From Cymbomonas tetramitiformis (taxonomy: Eukaryota; Chlorophyta; Pyramimonadophyceae; Pyramimonadales; Pyramimonadaceae), in the NCBI GenBank assembly GCA_001247695.2, contig LGRX02035256.1, positions 1 to 64,000 on the forward strand: a stretch of DNA of 64,000 nt. The letters run 5' to 3'. The translations under genes and the position numbers were made by a program. Each line of letters opens with the position of its first letter. The first letter of the stretch is position 1. This document shows positions 37,466 to 49,500 of this stretch, piece after piece. Under the pieces are notes generated by a model that did not search any database, was not told where the DNA came from, and saw only the letters and a program-made list of their open reading frames with translations.

Positions 37466-39634
37466 AGGGAAGGGTTATACGCGCTGGAATTCACACGTCG
37501 TTTCCGTCTCAATCCCGAAAAAATTCTGAACCAGCGTGACGGTCATATCGTCTTGCATCGTCTCGCGTGTCATCGTGAATTTAATTTCCAGGATTATTAA
37601 AACAGATAATCAATTTATCTTCCATCGATATCGCGGATACGATTACCGTTGGCGCTGGCGTTGACTAGCTCAACCATAAAGCGCTCGCTGCGACAATTAC
37701 TGCTCATAATTTTCTCAACGTTCCTTCGCCTCATGGCCGGAACGGTGTTCACTGTGACTGCTGTGTTATGTGCAGGGATTGCGGAAGTGTTTGGCTGTTT
37801 TTATTTTTCAATTCGTTTATTGCATATATGCGAACTCACGGCATTCGGTGTGTGCAGCTTGTGTCGCAGGTTTTCCGATGGCGAGGAGGGACGCACCTTT
37901 TTGAGATGTGGAAGTCTAGGGCAACCTAGCTTGGGATGATACCCAACCACAACGGACTTACTTTGTTTTCATATTTTAATCTACTCACCTTGCATATGCA
38001 TACAAACTTTGAGGAGCATCGAGGTTTGATAAGTTTTAGACTGATTTATCTTTTTGGGTTTGTGGCGCCATCGCGACCTCTTGGGATGTGGAAGTCAAGG
38101 TTGAGCATGCCAACCTTGCTTGGGTTCGAACCCAACCACATCGAAGTCTGAGTCCTTGTGCTTCAGGGAACTAAAATATGTATATCTTAGCAATATTTGT
38201 GGAAAGTCTCGTGCGCTAGAACGCACGGGAAGCCCTTGGCTGTTTGGCATGTATTGGGTTTGGGTCCTTCGAGCCCAAACCCAATAAATCTGCCAAAGAA
38301 ATAAACTGATCATTTCGCGAACAATGTATCTCAGTCCTTGAGCTTCAGGAAACTTAAAGAGATATATCTCGATAATATTTGTGGAAAGTCTCGTGCGCTA
38401 GAACGCTTGGGAAGCCCTTGGCTGTTTGGCATGTATTGGGTTTGGGTACATTCGAGCCCAAACCCAATAAATCTGCCAAAGAAATGAACTGTTCGTTTCG
38501 GGCACAGTGTATGCCAGTCCTTGAGCTTCAGGGAACTTAAATGTATATATCTCGACAATATTTGTGGAAAGTCTCGTGCGCTAGAACGCACGGGAAGCCC
38601 TTGGCTGTTTGGAATATATTGGGTTTGGGTACATTCGAGCCCAAACCCAATAAATCTGCCAAGGAAATAAACTGTTTGTTTCGCAAACAGTGTATCTCAG
38701 TCCTTGCGCTTTAGGGAACTTGAAGATATATATCTTGGCAAAATATCAGCGTAGTTTCGTTTGCTAGGAAGCACGGGAAGACCTTGACTGTTTGGCATTT
38801 GTTGGTTTGGGTACATGAAAACCCAAACCAAACCCAAAAAGCTCTTTGTCATGAAGTGACCTTCTCGTGCATACTTGACGACAATCCTTGCGCGCAAGAT
38901 GGTGAACTAATATTACTCTCAGCAAATTTAGTGCAAAGTTTCGTGCGCTAACACAGAGGACTTCGATGTGGTTGGGTTCGAACCCAAGCAAGGTTGGCAT
39001 GCTCAACCTTGACTTCCACACCCCAAGAGGTCGCGATGACGCCATAAACCCAAAAAGATAAATCAGTCTCTAACTTATCACACCTCGATGCTCCTCAAAC
39101 TTTGTATGCAGATTCAAAGTGAGTTGAATAAAACGTGAGAACAAGGTGGGTCCGATGTGGTTGGGTGTGATCCCAAGCTAGGTTGCCCTAGACTTCCACA
39201 CCACAAGAAAGCGCGCCCCTCCTCGCCATCGGAAAACCTGCGACACAAGCTGCACAAAATGAGTATCGTGAGTTGGCACATATGCATAAGTAAACTGAAA
39301 AATAGAAGCAGCCAAACACTTCCGAAATCCCTGCGCATAACACAGCAGCCACGACATCGTTCCGCCCATGAGGCGAAGCGAAGGACCGTTGAGAAAATTA
39401 TGAGCAGTAATTGTTGGTGCGCAGCTCTTTATCCTTGAACTAGTCAACGCCAACGGCAATCGTATCCGCGATATCGATGGAAGATAAATTGATGATGATT
39501 TAATAATCCTGGAAATTAAATTCACGATGACACGCGAGACGATGCGAGACGATATGACCGTCACGCTGGTTCAGAATTTTTCCGGGATTGAGACGGAAAC
39601 GACGTGTGAATTCCAGCGCGTATAACCCTTCCCT
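37466..39634. mobile_element. Foldback element copy B, complete
   Basis: 2169 bp. The left arm is 37466-38148 and the right arm 38959-39634, inverted copies of about 680 bp starting AGGGAAGGGTTATACGCG. They are flanked by candidate 7-bp TSDs TTCCACA (37459-37465 and 39635-39641). The centre (38149-38958) holds tandem 183-bp units. It has no transposase ORF, so it is non-autonomous. Each arm also contains the perfect palindrome TTGGGTTCGAACCCAA, which includes a Pol III B-box-like core. Confidence 0.82.
38149..38958. repeat. 183-bp tandem repeats, copy B (3 units plus a divergent one)
   Basis: TTGTGGAAAGTCTCGTGCGC recurs at about 38197, 38379 and 38562 (periods 182-183 bp). A diverged fourth unit covers about 38721-38958. 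Each unit has a GGGTTTGGG / CCCAAACCC hairpin and a weaker one around TTCGCAAACA. Confidence 0.85.
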
Positions 39635-39641
39635 TTCCACA

Positions 39642-40304
39642 AATGTGATAAGTGGGCACACCTGTCCTGTGTGAAGACACCTTCGACTGTTCACAAAGTC
39701 CCCAAGCGATCAAGCATACAATACACATATATTCAATGAAGAGATATAAACCAAATTATAAAATTGTAAAATCTCAAAATGTATGCAAAAATGTTCAGGA
39801 TGCAAATCTGACCAGCACTTGGGACACTGGTAGTACGTTTAAAAGTATTATATACGCAAAGTATATATATATATAATATTTTTTCTACATTTATTTATAC
39901 GGTAGATTGATTAGTAAGTAATTGTCCATTTGGAAATCCAAGAATCAGAACGAAATCTGGCTGAATCATCCTCTTACGAAAGTTGTTCCTTGTCGTTAGA
40001 TATGTCCGATCTACGATGTGTCTGTGAGCACCATCGATCGACACATCCACAGCACAGCGCAAAACACGAAACAGATTCAGCTCGCACGGCACCAGGACCA
40101 GCTTTTAAGATTAACCGAAAAGGAAAACTGAAAAGCGGGCGACTAACAACATTCGGTTTCGGACTGAAAAACTTGGTGTGATGCTGATTGCACGTGCACT
40201 GATAGATCAGGCGAAGTTTGAAGTTTAAAAATCGTACCGTCTGTAGTTTCTTGATTTCTTACACTACGGCCAGCAGGGTGCAGGGTGCCAGGTTCAAAAT
40301 CGTT
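39642..40304. other. Upstream region of the protease gene
   Basis: AT-rich at 39850-39900 (TATATA run), becoming mixed. No recognised gene or certain promoter. It is presumably the 5' flank and UTR of the gene starting at 40305. Confidence 0.45.
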
Positions 40305-40558
40305 ATGAGACATAATAACGTGTTTTGCGTATGCCTGGCGCTGGGGCTTTTCGTGCCCAGTGTGTGCGCTCAAAGTGATTCAGAAGCGAGCTGGACAATA
40401 ATGGTCTATGGCGCAGGAGATAATGACCTCGAGCCGTTTCTACTGCGGGATATGGAAGAGATGGCGGATGGTTTAGGTTCATCAAAAGATGTTAACGTCG
40501 TCGTTCTCGCAGATCGTTCGGAATCCTACGGCTACGACTACGACCGCTGGGATGACTG
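40305..40558 (+). CDS. Exon 1: signal peptide and N-terminus of C11 protease
   Basis: ATG at 40305. Residues 1-23 form a classic signal peptide (hydrophobic core VFCVCLALGLFVPSVCA), predicted cleaved near CAQ. Then WTIMVYGAGDNDLE, the first strand of clostripain-family peptidases, and VNVVVLADRSE. The donor at 40559 (GTACAC) splits a Trp codon and fits the next exon (TG plus G). Confidence 0.85.
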
Positions 40559-43500
40559 GTACACCTCCTCTTTCGTCGGAGCCCTCCTTCACATGCGCAC
40601 GTCTTTCGTCGGCCGTGCCGTTTTAGTCGGAGTTCATGTTCTCCTGAGCGACAGCAATCAGCGATGCTAGGTCGAGATATTTGAAGTTTACACTACAAAC
40701 TGACGTTCACAAGCTTTTTGAACATTACCATCCAAATTGCACCTTCCTGTACACTTTAATCCGTGTGGGTCTTTTTGTGCACTAGCATCCTTTCGTACGT
40801 GAACGTGCGAGGCAGTGTCATGGGGACAACTATTCGGAAACTTCCCCAGGGCTCTTCTCGTTGGTGAGGCAGTAGCAGAAATGAATCAATAGTGGGAGCT
40901 CCTGAGGGCCCGTAGTTGCAAGTGCTTGCGTACCGGGTTTGGTAGATTGAGGTTGAGTTGCCTTAAACTCCGTCCAGGTTTCTAAGTGTTTTTCTTTGTA
41001 CTATGTGGGCCCGTGGTGTAGAACTTGAGTTCGAACCCTTTCGCTGCATAGTTTTCGCAGTTATACAATTAACATTGTACTCCTAGGACCGATACAGTTA
41101 ACATTGTACTCCTAGGACCGAAACGTCCTGGAATTTTGGAAAGCCTATTATGAGCTATTCTTATTATGAGCTATTGCACTTCGGTCGCACAACAGCAGTC
41201 TTCAGCCTCACTCACTGGGGTTGAAACTTATCCAAGAGCCAAGGCCTATCATTCCTCCTTTTGGTGCAGGACATCAACGAAAGAGATCTTGGTGGAGAAT
41301 GGTGACTTTACGGAGATCAAGGATCATGGCGAGCTGGATATGACGTCGCAGAGTACGTTGACGGAATTCATCGTTCGGAGCTTCACGGACTTCCCCGCGA
41401 AGCAATACTTCCTCGTAATGTGGAATCATGGTGCTGGCTGGACTGGGTAAGACTTGTCTGCTAACCGGATATCAGAACTCTCGCTAGGCAGTCGTCACCC
41501 ACAACCAGTCCTCCCAGATCTCTCGTGTCCCTTCAACCTCTCGCTGCTAGTCGTATTTTATCGCGATAACCCGCAGCGCTTTTGTGAGCCTCCAGTCACG
41601 GTTCCTTCGCTTAGAGCATCATAAAAGCACAGGCATGCTTAACACTATATGTTGATAATCTTTATGACGATCCGTGGCCCTGTGGGTATGGTATACCAGA
41701 TTTGGTGGCGATGAAACATCTTCTCGGTCTCTTATGTCACTTCACGATGTCCGGGATGGTGTCAAGGTGCGACCGTAACATGAAACTTGCAAACCATCCG
41801 TGCACCTTGCAGTGTTTTTTTCCCCGTGGCTTGCTCGAGTAGCACAATTCACGAGGTGTGGCAGCTTAGAGCTCAGCCCACTTGGGTATAGTTGCTATTC
41901 AAGTGAGCCCAAATTTGTCAGTCCAACTGTATATTCAGGCAAACGGGCTTCAACGGGAAACAACTCCCAAAGAAAAGGGGGCTTCAACGGGAAACTTGTT
42001 TGGGTAACTCCCAAAGAAAAGGGAAAGACAGCGCACGTGAGCGCACAGGTTGGGTGAAGGTGATAGAGGGCGCATACCTCCAATAGTCGGTGACTTGGAC
42101 GGATGCAAGATCTCACAGAGTTTAAACATGAAGCTTTAAGACAGCACCCCTTTGAAAGTTATTAATCTGGACGAGCAGTCTTCTAATAATTTGATGCATA
42201 ATTGGAGGCGAGAAATGTGATCGTTCTCCTAACCGTATGACAGCTGTCCTATGGATGCATGTTTTTATTTTATGCAGGCGGCGCTTGATCGAGTGGATGT
42301 GGAGGCGTTCGATCTGCTCGGCTTCGATGCATGTTTGATGCAGTCATATAGTGTGCTCGCCAACATGAGGGACACTGCTAAGTATTTCGTGGCAAGCGAG
42401 GATCTGGAGCCTGGGCATGGCTGGGACTATAAGGCGACTCTTGAAGAGCTTGTGAAAGATCCTGATCTTCACCCTACCGCACTTAGCAAGGCAATCGAGG
42501 TGCGTCCCTATGACTTACAAGTGTGCACCACTGCACATGTACTATGGTTGACAGTAGTAACGGTCGTTATCATGAACACGTCAAGCCTAGCTAAGCTCAT
42601 TAAGTGTAACAATTTGCAATAGTATCCTCTTGTGCGCTTAGCCAGTTGAAGATACTACGCTTTAAAAAGAATTGCAGGCGAATGACTCTCTTACAGTGTT
42701 TGACCCCTTTAGACTGACCCCAAAGCTGGTGTTGTCAAAGCTTTAAAAGTTAAAACGCTGAAAGTATGTTTTCAAAAGCCCCTATTGTGTCTTAAATGGT
42801 TTGGATTCCTTTCTATATTATGCTCCAATGTAATATATACAGGAACGTACCCGGCATGTTACGTTGTTACCCACTAAGACTGTTCTTTGAGAAGGTTATA
42901 ATCGAATTGCTTGAAAGTTGTTGGGACTAGCTTTTTCAGCTTAATAATTTTTATTCGACCTCAGACAAACATCGAAGAACTTGTTATATATATTTATATA
43001 TAAATATTTACTGTCAGGTGTATATAGATATATTATGATACTATGATATCCAACGTGACCAAAATTGAATCCCCAGTATGACAATGATATTTAATAGTCA
43101 AATACTTAGGAGCACCAACGGTGGCTGGGTGTTGTTCAATCGTCACTATCATTTTGAGGGTCTTGCGATGATGCAAAGAGTCTTATGGTGCGTTCTGAAT
43201 TTGGGTCGTTTGTGGTCAAATTCTGTGACAACTTATAGATGAGCCGAAAAGAGTACGCACTTTTCAGAAGGTTCATAGCTACAGCACTTTGCACTTTATA
43301 TAACGAACTCAAAACCCTTTAGAAGTGCTCTTCATTTGTGGATTTTTACATGATGCCACACCTATGACGTTTGACCCATGCACTTTGTAATTATTTGGCC
43401 AATTGTCATTACCTTAGTGAAAATTGTTTCGCTGGATTTGGAGTCACGTCAATACGGATTAAGAGCGAGAATGTTTGCAGCGCGAATTAAAAAAGCCCTT

Positions 43501-46500
43501 TCCATAGGGACCCCGGTGAGTTGTAAAAAAAATGCATTTGCGTGAATTAAAAAGTCTTTTCCTTAGGGACCAGGCTGATGACTTCTAAAAAAATGCATCC
43601 GACATCACATGATTCTTCACAAGAAGCGATCAATTTCCACTGACGACCATGTGATTGAGATTTATCAGGGATAAATCCTACTCAAATCGCCATCAGTGGG
43701 CAACCACTGGCTTGGCACCCACTGGCAGATTGAAGTACCGGGATGAAAGTCACATATTGTACCAACTGAATTTACATTGTTATAGAACTCGAATATCTGT
43801 ATAACATTCTTTAAGCTACACCCTTATTCCCCGGGGGACAAGCTACATCACAGCAAAGTTGGGTTCTACAGGTCTTAACGCTGGCGCGCTCGGACATGAC
43901 TGTTCCAAACATAGGTGCACCTTGTCTTTCACTACTTAGGCCTTTTGCACCGGCGGGTAGATCGCTGTCGTTTTGGCCACTTCTTGGTAGGAAGATTTAC
44001 CAGGGTTAAAGTGGCATCATGTGTAATAAGTATGCGCAACAATCATTGGCAAGGCACCCTATTGGCAGCTCGGAGATTCCACTGGGATCCTAGCCATATA
44101 CTACTGTAATAATGGTTACAATTATTCGTTGGCTTTACTTGAAACTTGAAATCTGTAGAGATCTCCCAACTACTGACATACTTCCACTTGTAAGCGCGAG
44201 AATCGCAGTGAAGCTGGATCCTATCAGAGCTAGGCATAGTAATGCGTATTCAGTCGAGCGGATTAGGTGTACATAGGTATATATGTTTCCTATCATCGCG
44301 GCACCTCTACAGTCAATTACACGTAAGTGGGAAGATTTGTGCAAATGACAAGGAGCAGCGTGCTCAGACATCTTGGAGTTGGACATCTTGGAGGAGAACT
44401 GTGATGCACGCACTCAATATGTGTCAGATGTTTGGGTGTGTTGATAACGGCTGCCAGGTTTGGCTGCGAGGATCCGTGAGGATACGCATTTTCATAGGCT
44501 AACGTGCCTGAACGGGCAGGCTTTGTGCCTAACTATCTTTATCCGAGAAGCCTGTTTCAGGCGGGCTTCGGGCGTGTATCAACATCCGAGGCTCTGCCAG
44601 GAGGAGATAGATAGTCGTGGTTGGCAGCCTCCAACGGACGGAGAGGGTCTCTCAGGCTCCGTTGTCAGCAATCAGTGAGTGTCATTTGTAATCAGGTGAC
44701 TTGGCTCAATATGTATGGATCTTGTGCAACTTTGGCAGGAGAGCTTCAGCAAGTCTAACCAGCGTCCGCTGACACTCTCCACGATAGACGTGCAAGGCTT
44801 TGAGACGTTCACCGCATCCTTCACCCACCTGGTGGAGGCCATCGAAGCCGACCTTGCCCGCATCCCGTACGGAACTTCTGTGGAGCTATACAAGTACTGC
44901 TGCCAACCTCTTATTATGCCTGCACTGTAGCCTCTGCTGCCTGGCATCATGTTCCCATCATTGGGCTTGAGCGAGCCTAGCCTCGCTCCTGTCCCGCCTT
45001 TTCCACTGTATGTGCCTACGTAGGCTGCTGGTTGGCTTCCATCGTGCTTCAGGCTCCCATCCCCCGTCCATACATTTATGTTTTTTTTTTTTTGGTACTA
45101 TCTGAACTCCCACCTGGTGTCGCTCTTGTCTTTGTTTCTCTCACGTGGGTACTCGATGATGCTCTAACTGAGGTTACTTCTCAGGAAACTCGAGTTCAGG
45201 CTGGTCTTGCAGTTTTTTGTTTCTTGAAAGTCGCATATACCTGGTGTGACCCAGCAAGTAACAGGACAACAGTGCCGCCGGGCGCGGCAATCTTTGCTCA
45301 ATTGTCACAGTGGTCAGTTGGGAAATTGGCGCACTTATGAGTCACACATACGCGCGTGATAGGAGGGGGGGCTCGGGTGCGCAAATTGGCTGCAGGATAA
45401 TTCTCAAAGTGCGCTCGTCCCGCAAAATGGCAGTTTTGGACTATGGATCAGGTAAATTGCTGCTGCTGCCCTCACTTCTAGGCTTGAGAGGACGCAGTGA
45501 GGTAATACGGCAGTCACGTGTGCCACGTCCCCACATCTGAAAGCCTGGATGGGCACGACATAATCCAGCTGCTGAGTGATGAAGGTGGGGAGGAGCCTTC
45601 TGATGCCCGGAGGCAGCAAAGTGATTTGACAATGGGAGGCAATGGGAGGTGGCAGATTTGGAGCCATTGATTGATCTGGGCACATTCCTGTACGAGCTTG
45701 TTGAGGCCCTGGATGACATACCAGAAATCAAGTCACTCGCAGGCACTGCAGCACAGTACTACCGGAACGCCGTGCTGAGCTACACCAGGTACAGTGCGGC
45801 AGAGCCCTCCCTGGCGATTGACAATCAAACTCCATCGTCCTTTCACATGCCATACAGCCACCTCTTGCCCTACAAGGGCATAGTGATAGACAATAATCGA
45901 TGCATGAACTGGGCCCCAAACATGGAGCGAGGTGAATTGGGGTGTGAATATGGCGGCAATGAGCTGGACTGTGAACATGGACGTGATCAGGGCAGTGATC
46001 AGTTAGGCCAATGACGCGCACTAAGCAATTTCATACCCCTTGCTCTCGCGTCGGTTTGCATGGCTGCGGGTGGCTCACGGGATTCTGAGGTAAAGTGGTC
46101 GGTGTCAGTTCCAAGAGGGGCAAAAAGGAAATAGGGGTACGTGGGGGATGGGGTCAAGGGTTGTAGTCCTTGGTAAGCATGGGAAGAGAAAGAAGCGGGA
46201 CTTAAAACATGCAGAAGGAGATGGGGGAAACAGAGAAGAGTCCTGGCAAACCGATCCTGAAAGGCACCACTTTGGGATGTGGGGCCGGCGGGGGCGGGGG
46301 TGTGGGGGAGGCAGTCCTCCGGAAGCGCCTGGGAATACTGGGATGGGCATATGGTTCCCAAAGACGAAAAGTGACCTGGATGATCTGAACGAAGAGGCGG
46401 CTTATAACGTTGGCACCACCTTCGACCAGCTTGACAATTTGGATGCATGGTGCTTGCCCCCTTTTTTCCCCTAGCTCGCCCGAATTCTGGCAAGTCCGGA

Positions 46501-49500
46501 TTTATGGTGCTTGCTCCTTGGCCCCAAATTGTTACGTTCGACCAGCTGGGGAATATGGAATCGTCCTACTTGCCCCCACCTTGGCCCGAGGTACCCCGCA
46601 GCATTGCATTTGCGGGTACCTACGTAGTACAGTAGTCACTATGGCTAGCAGCAGGACGCAGTTTTGTTCACTGTTGCATTTCTACTGCTCACCGTAAAGC
46701 GATCAACCGGTCTCAGACAATCCACCTGTCGACGTGCGAACAAACCAGGAAATGTGGGTTGGGGAGCCCTCTTCCAGGCACCGGTTTTTGACATCAATCT
46801 ACGATGCGTCCTTCAAGTGCCGGGCTGGATGCACTCCAGCTGCCGACCCGGACGTGCCACCTTCGCCCCCTCCTCCTTCCCCTGCAACCTCTCCCCCACC
46901 CTCACCCCCTCCACCACGCCCACCTCCTGGAACACAAGCTCCTCCACCCGCCACCGAGAAGCCGCCAAGCCCTCCTTCGCCACCTCCCTCACCGTCACCC
47001 CCTCCTTACCCAGCATTCACCATTGCCTTCGAAGAGAATGGTGTACCTATGGAAAGCCTGCGAATCGAAGGTGTGGTCAATGTTGATTTACACCCCAGAA
47101 CACCCCGCCCACTTGCCAAGCCCTTCCAAGCCGCTCTCCTCCGTAGGCATCTCGCCCGCCCAGCAAGCTCCTCCAATCCGGTTCCCTGATCTCTGAGCCC
47201 GCCACCTGCCCGCCCCAAGGGCGCCCCCATCCTTCCAGGCTCTCTGTAAGAGGCGCTTCAGATGATTATGCACCTCCCACATGCTCGCTTGTGCAGCTGC
47301 CCTGCATGAGGTCACATCAGTCAGGCATTGATGGAGGAGTCACAGGCTCGAGGAGGAGTTGAGGGCTTGCTGCCGAGGAATTGAGGGAACTGTGCTGCGC
47401 CCTCATATATTGGTATGTCTGTTTCCGTAATTTGGTGGAAACGAGCTATCTCTGCAGAGGACGTACGGCGGTAGGGAGGTGGGTGTCGCCTTGCATGACC
47501 TCTCAACTCCTGTCAGGATGGCCCCGCTCAATCCCCGCCCATGCCATCCCAACTTGATGGTGGAATTTCGTGAGCGCTGATTGGTTGACAGGTTTGCCTC
47601 GTGGATGTGTGGGGCTTTGCCTTCGCTGACCATCCATGGCTCACGCTCGAGGCATTTTGCTGGGTGGGCGAGCTATAGCAGACGTGGCCAGCGCCTCCTC
47701 CTCCGGCAGGTGGCTCAAAAGCGCGGCGGGTAATTGTCTTGTGGCAGATTCGTGGATTGAGGAGAGCTATAGCGCGGAATGGCCTGGATACTACCGCTTC
47801 CAAGGCACCGTGAACACGGAGGCAATTATCGACCACAAAATATACCTGGGCTTCACCACAGCGGCCGGAGACACGTACCTACAATCGGCAGAGCAGGCCT
47901 ACATCTCCAACTCCTCAAACAACAGAGCACTTGTTACAGGCGAGACTGACGGCCTTGTACTTGCAATCGAGGGCTATGTCAATGAATCAGCCTACGTGAG
48001 CGCCCCGGTGTTCAGTCTCTACGAGGAGCACTATGACGATGACACTTTGACGGTGTCATACACGGTAAGCCCCGCATGTGACACATGGATGCCCCAATCA
48101 TGCCAAGGCCGTGTGGCTGGCACGGCCTCCAGCAGAGCGGCAGGGCTCTCGGAGAGCATAGCTCTTGTTTGAGTTGAATGGCTTTGAGGTTTGCAGCTGG
48201 GATCTTGTGGCGAGGTAGGTTCATGTGCACTACTATGACGAGGAGAACGCCGCACCAAAGCGAGGCCAACTGTTGATCACAGCAGAATATCATTCGTGGG
48301 ATGATATCTTACATGACGATCTGTCAGACTCAGACCATTACCTCGACTCCGACGATATGCATGAAAACCTACGTGACTCCGACTCTGATTCCGACTCCGA
48401 CTCCAACTCCGACTCCGACTCTGATTCTGACTCTGATTCCGACACCGACCATGACCATAAACTTGACTCCGACTCCGACTCCGAATGCTTCTGGGTCAGC
48501 TTTTCATGCACAGAAGAATTGGGTGCAAGAACCTATTTTCTGGATGATAGTTGCTCTGGGAGTGCTGTGCACGAGGAGACTGCACCCACTGGGACTTGTA
48601 TTGAAGATGACGACACCTCATTCATGATCACCTGCGAAAAGGGATCAGCCACTGAGCACATTTTTGCAGATGCGGAATGCACGAATCTCAAAGAGTCCAA
48701 CATGCTCAATGGGTGTCAACGAGTATGTTTTGACTCAGACTCCGATGATCTTGACTCCGACTCCGACTCCGACTCCGACTCCGACTCCGACCGACCGGCC
48801 CCGACTCCGACTCCGACTCCGACTCCGGCCCCGACTCCGACTCCAATGATTGTGCCCAGACGTGTGAGCGGGACCCGACGACGTGCGAGGAGTTCCATGA
48901 AATGGCGGAGGGTTGCGCCTCCGACTGTTCGGAGGAGGTTCTCGCACGCTTCGAGGCGGAGTATTGCGGAGAAGCAGGTGCGCACATGCTCGAACGTGCT
49001 GCGACGAGCCTGCCCCTCCACACGCGTGTGACTCTGACGGGGGGCTGAAGCACTGCGACGAGCCTGCCCCTCCACACGCGTGTGACTCTGACGGGGGGCT
49101 GCAGTACTGCGATGAGCCTGCCCCTCCACACGCGTGTGGCTCTGACGGGGGGCTGGAGCACTGCGACGAGCCTGCCTCTCCGCACGCGTGTGACTCTGAC
49201 GGGGGGCTGAAGCACTGCGACGAGCCTGCCTCCACACGCGTGACTCTGACGGGGCTGAAGCACTGCGACGAGCCTGCCTCGCACGCGTGTGACCTGACGG
49301 GGGGCTGAGCACTGCGACGAGCCTGCCCCTCCGCACGCGTGCTGCTCTGACGGGGCTGAAGCACTGTGACGAGCTCCGCCTTCCCGCACGCGTGACCCTG
49401 ACGGGGGGTTGGAGCACTGCGACGAAGCCTGCCCGCATGCGTGTGTCTCTGACGTGGGGCTGAAGCAATGCGACGAGCCTGGCTCCTCCGCACGCGTGTT

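Noticed and set aside
31302..39634. LTR pair made by the repeated segments near 31.3-32.5 kb and 38.0-39.1 kb
   Set aside because: The segments are inverted within each copy and have a foldback layout; only 32534-36049 has true direct LTRs with a TSD.
44242..44678. Extra exon of the protease gene
   Set aside because: Exons 4 and 5 already join in phase with continuous family-like sequence; the ORFs here show no similarity.
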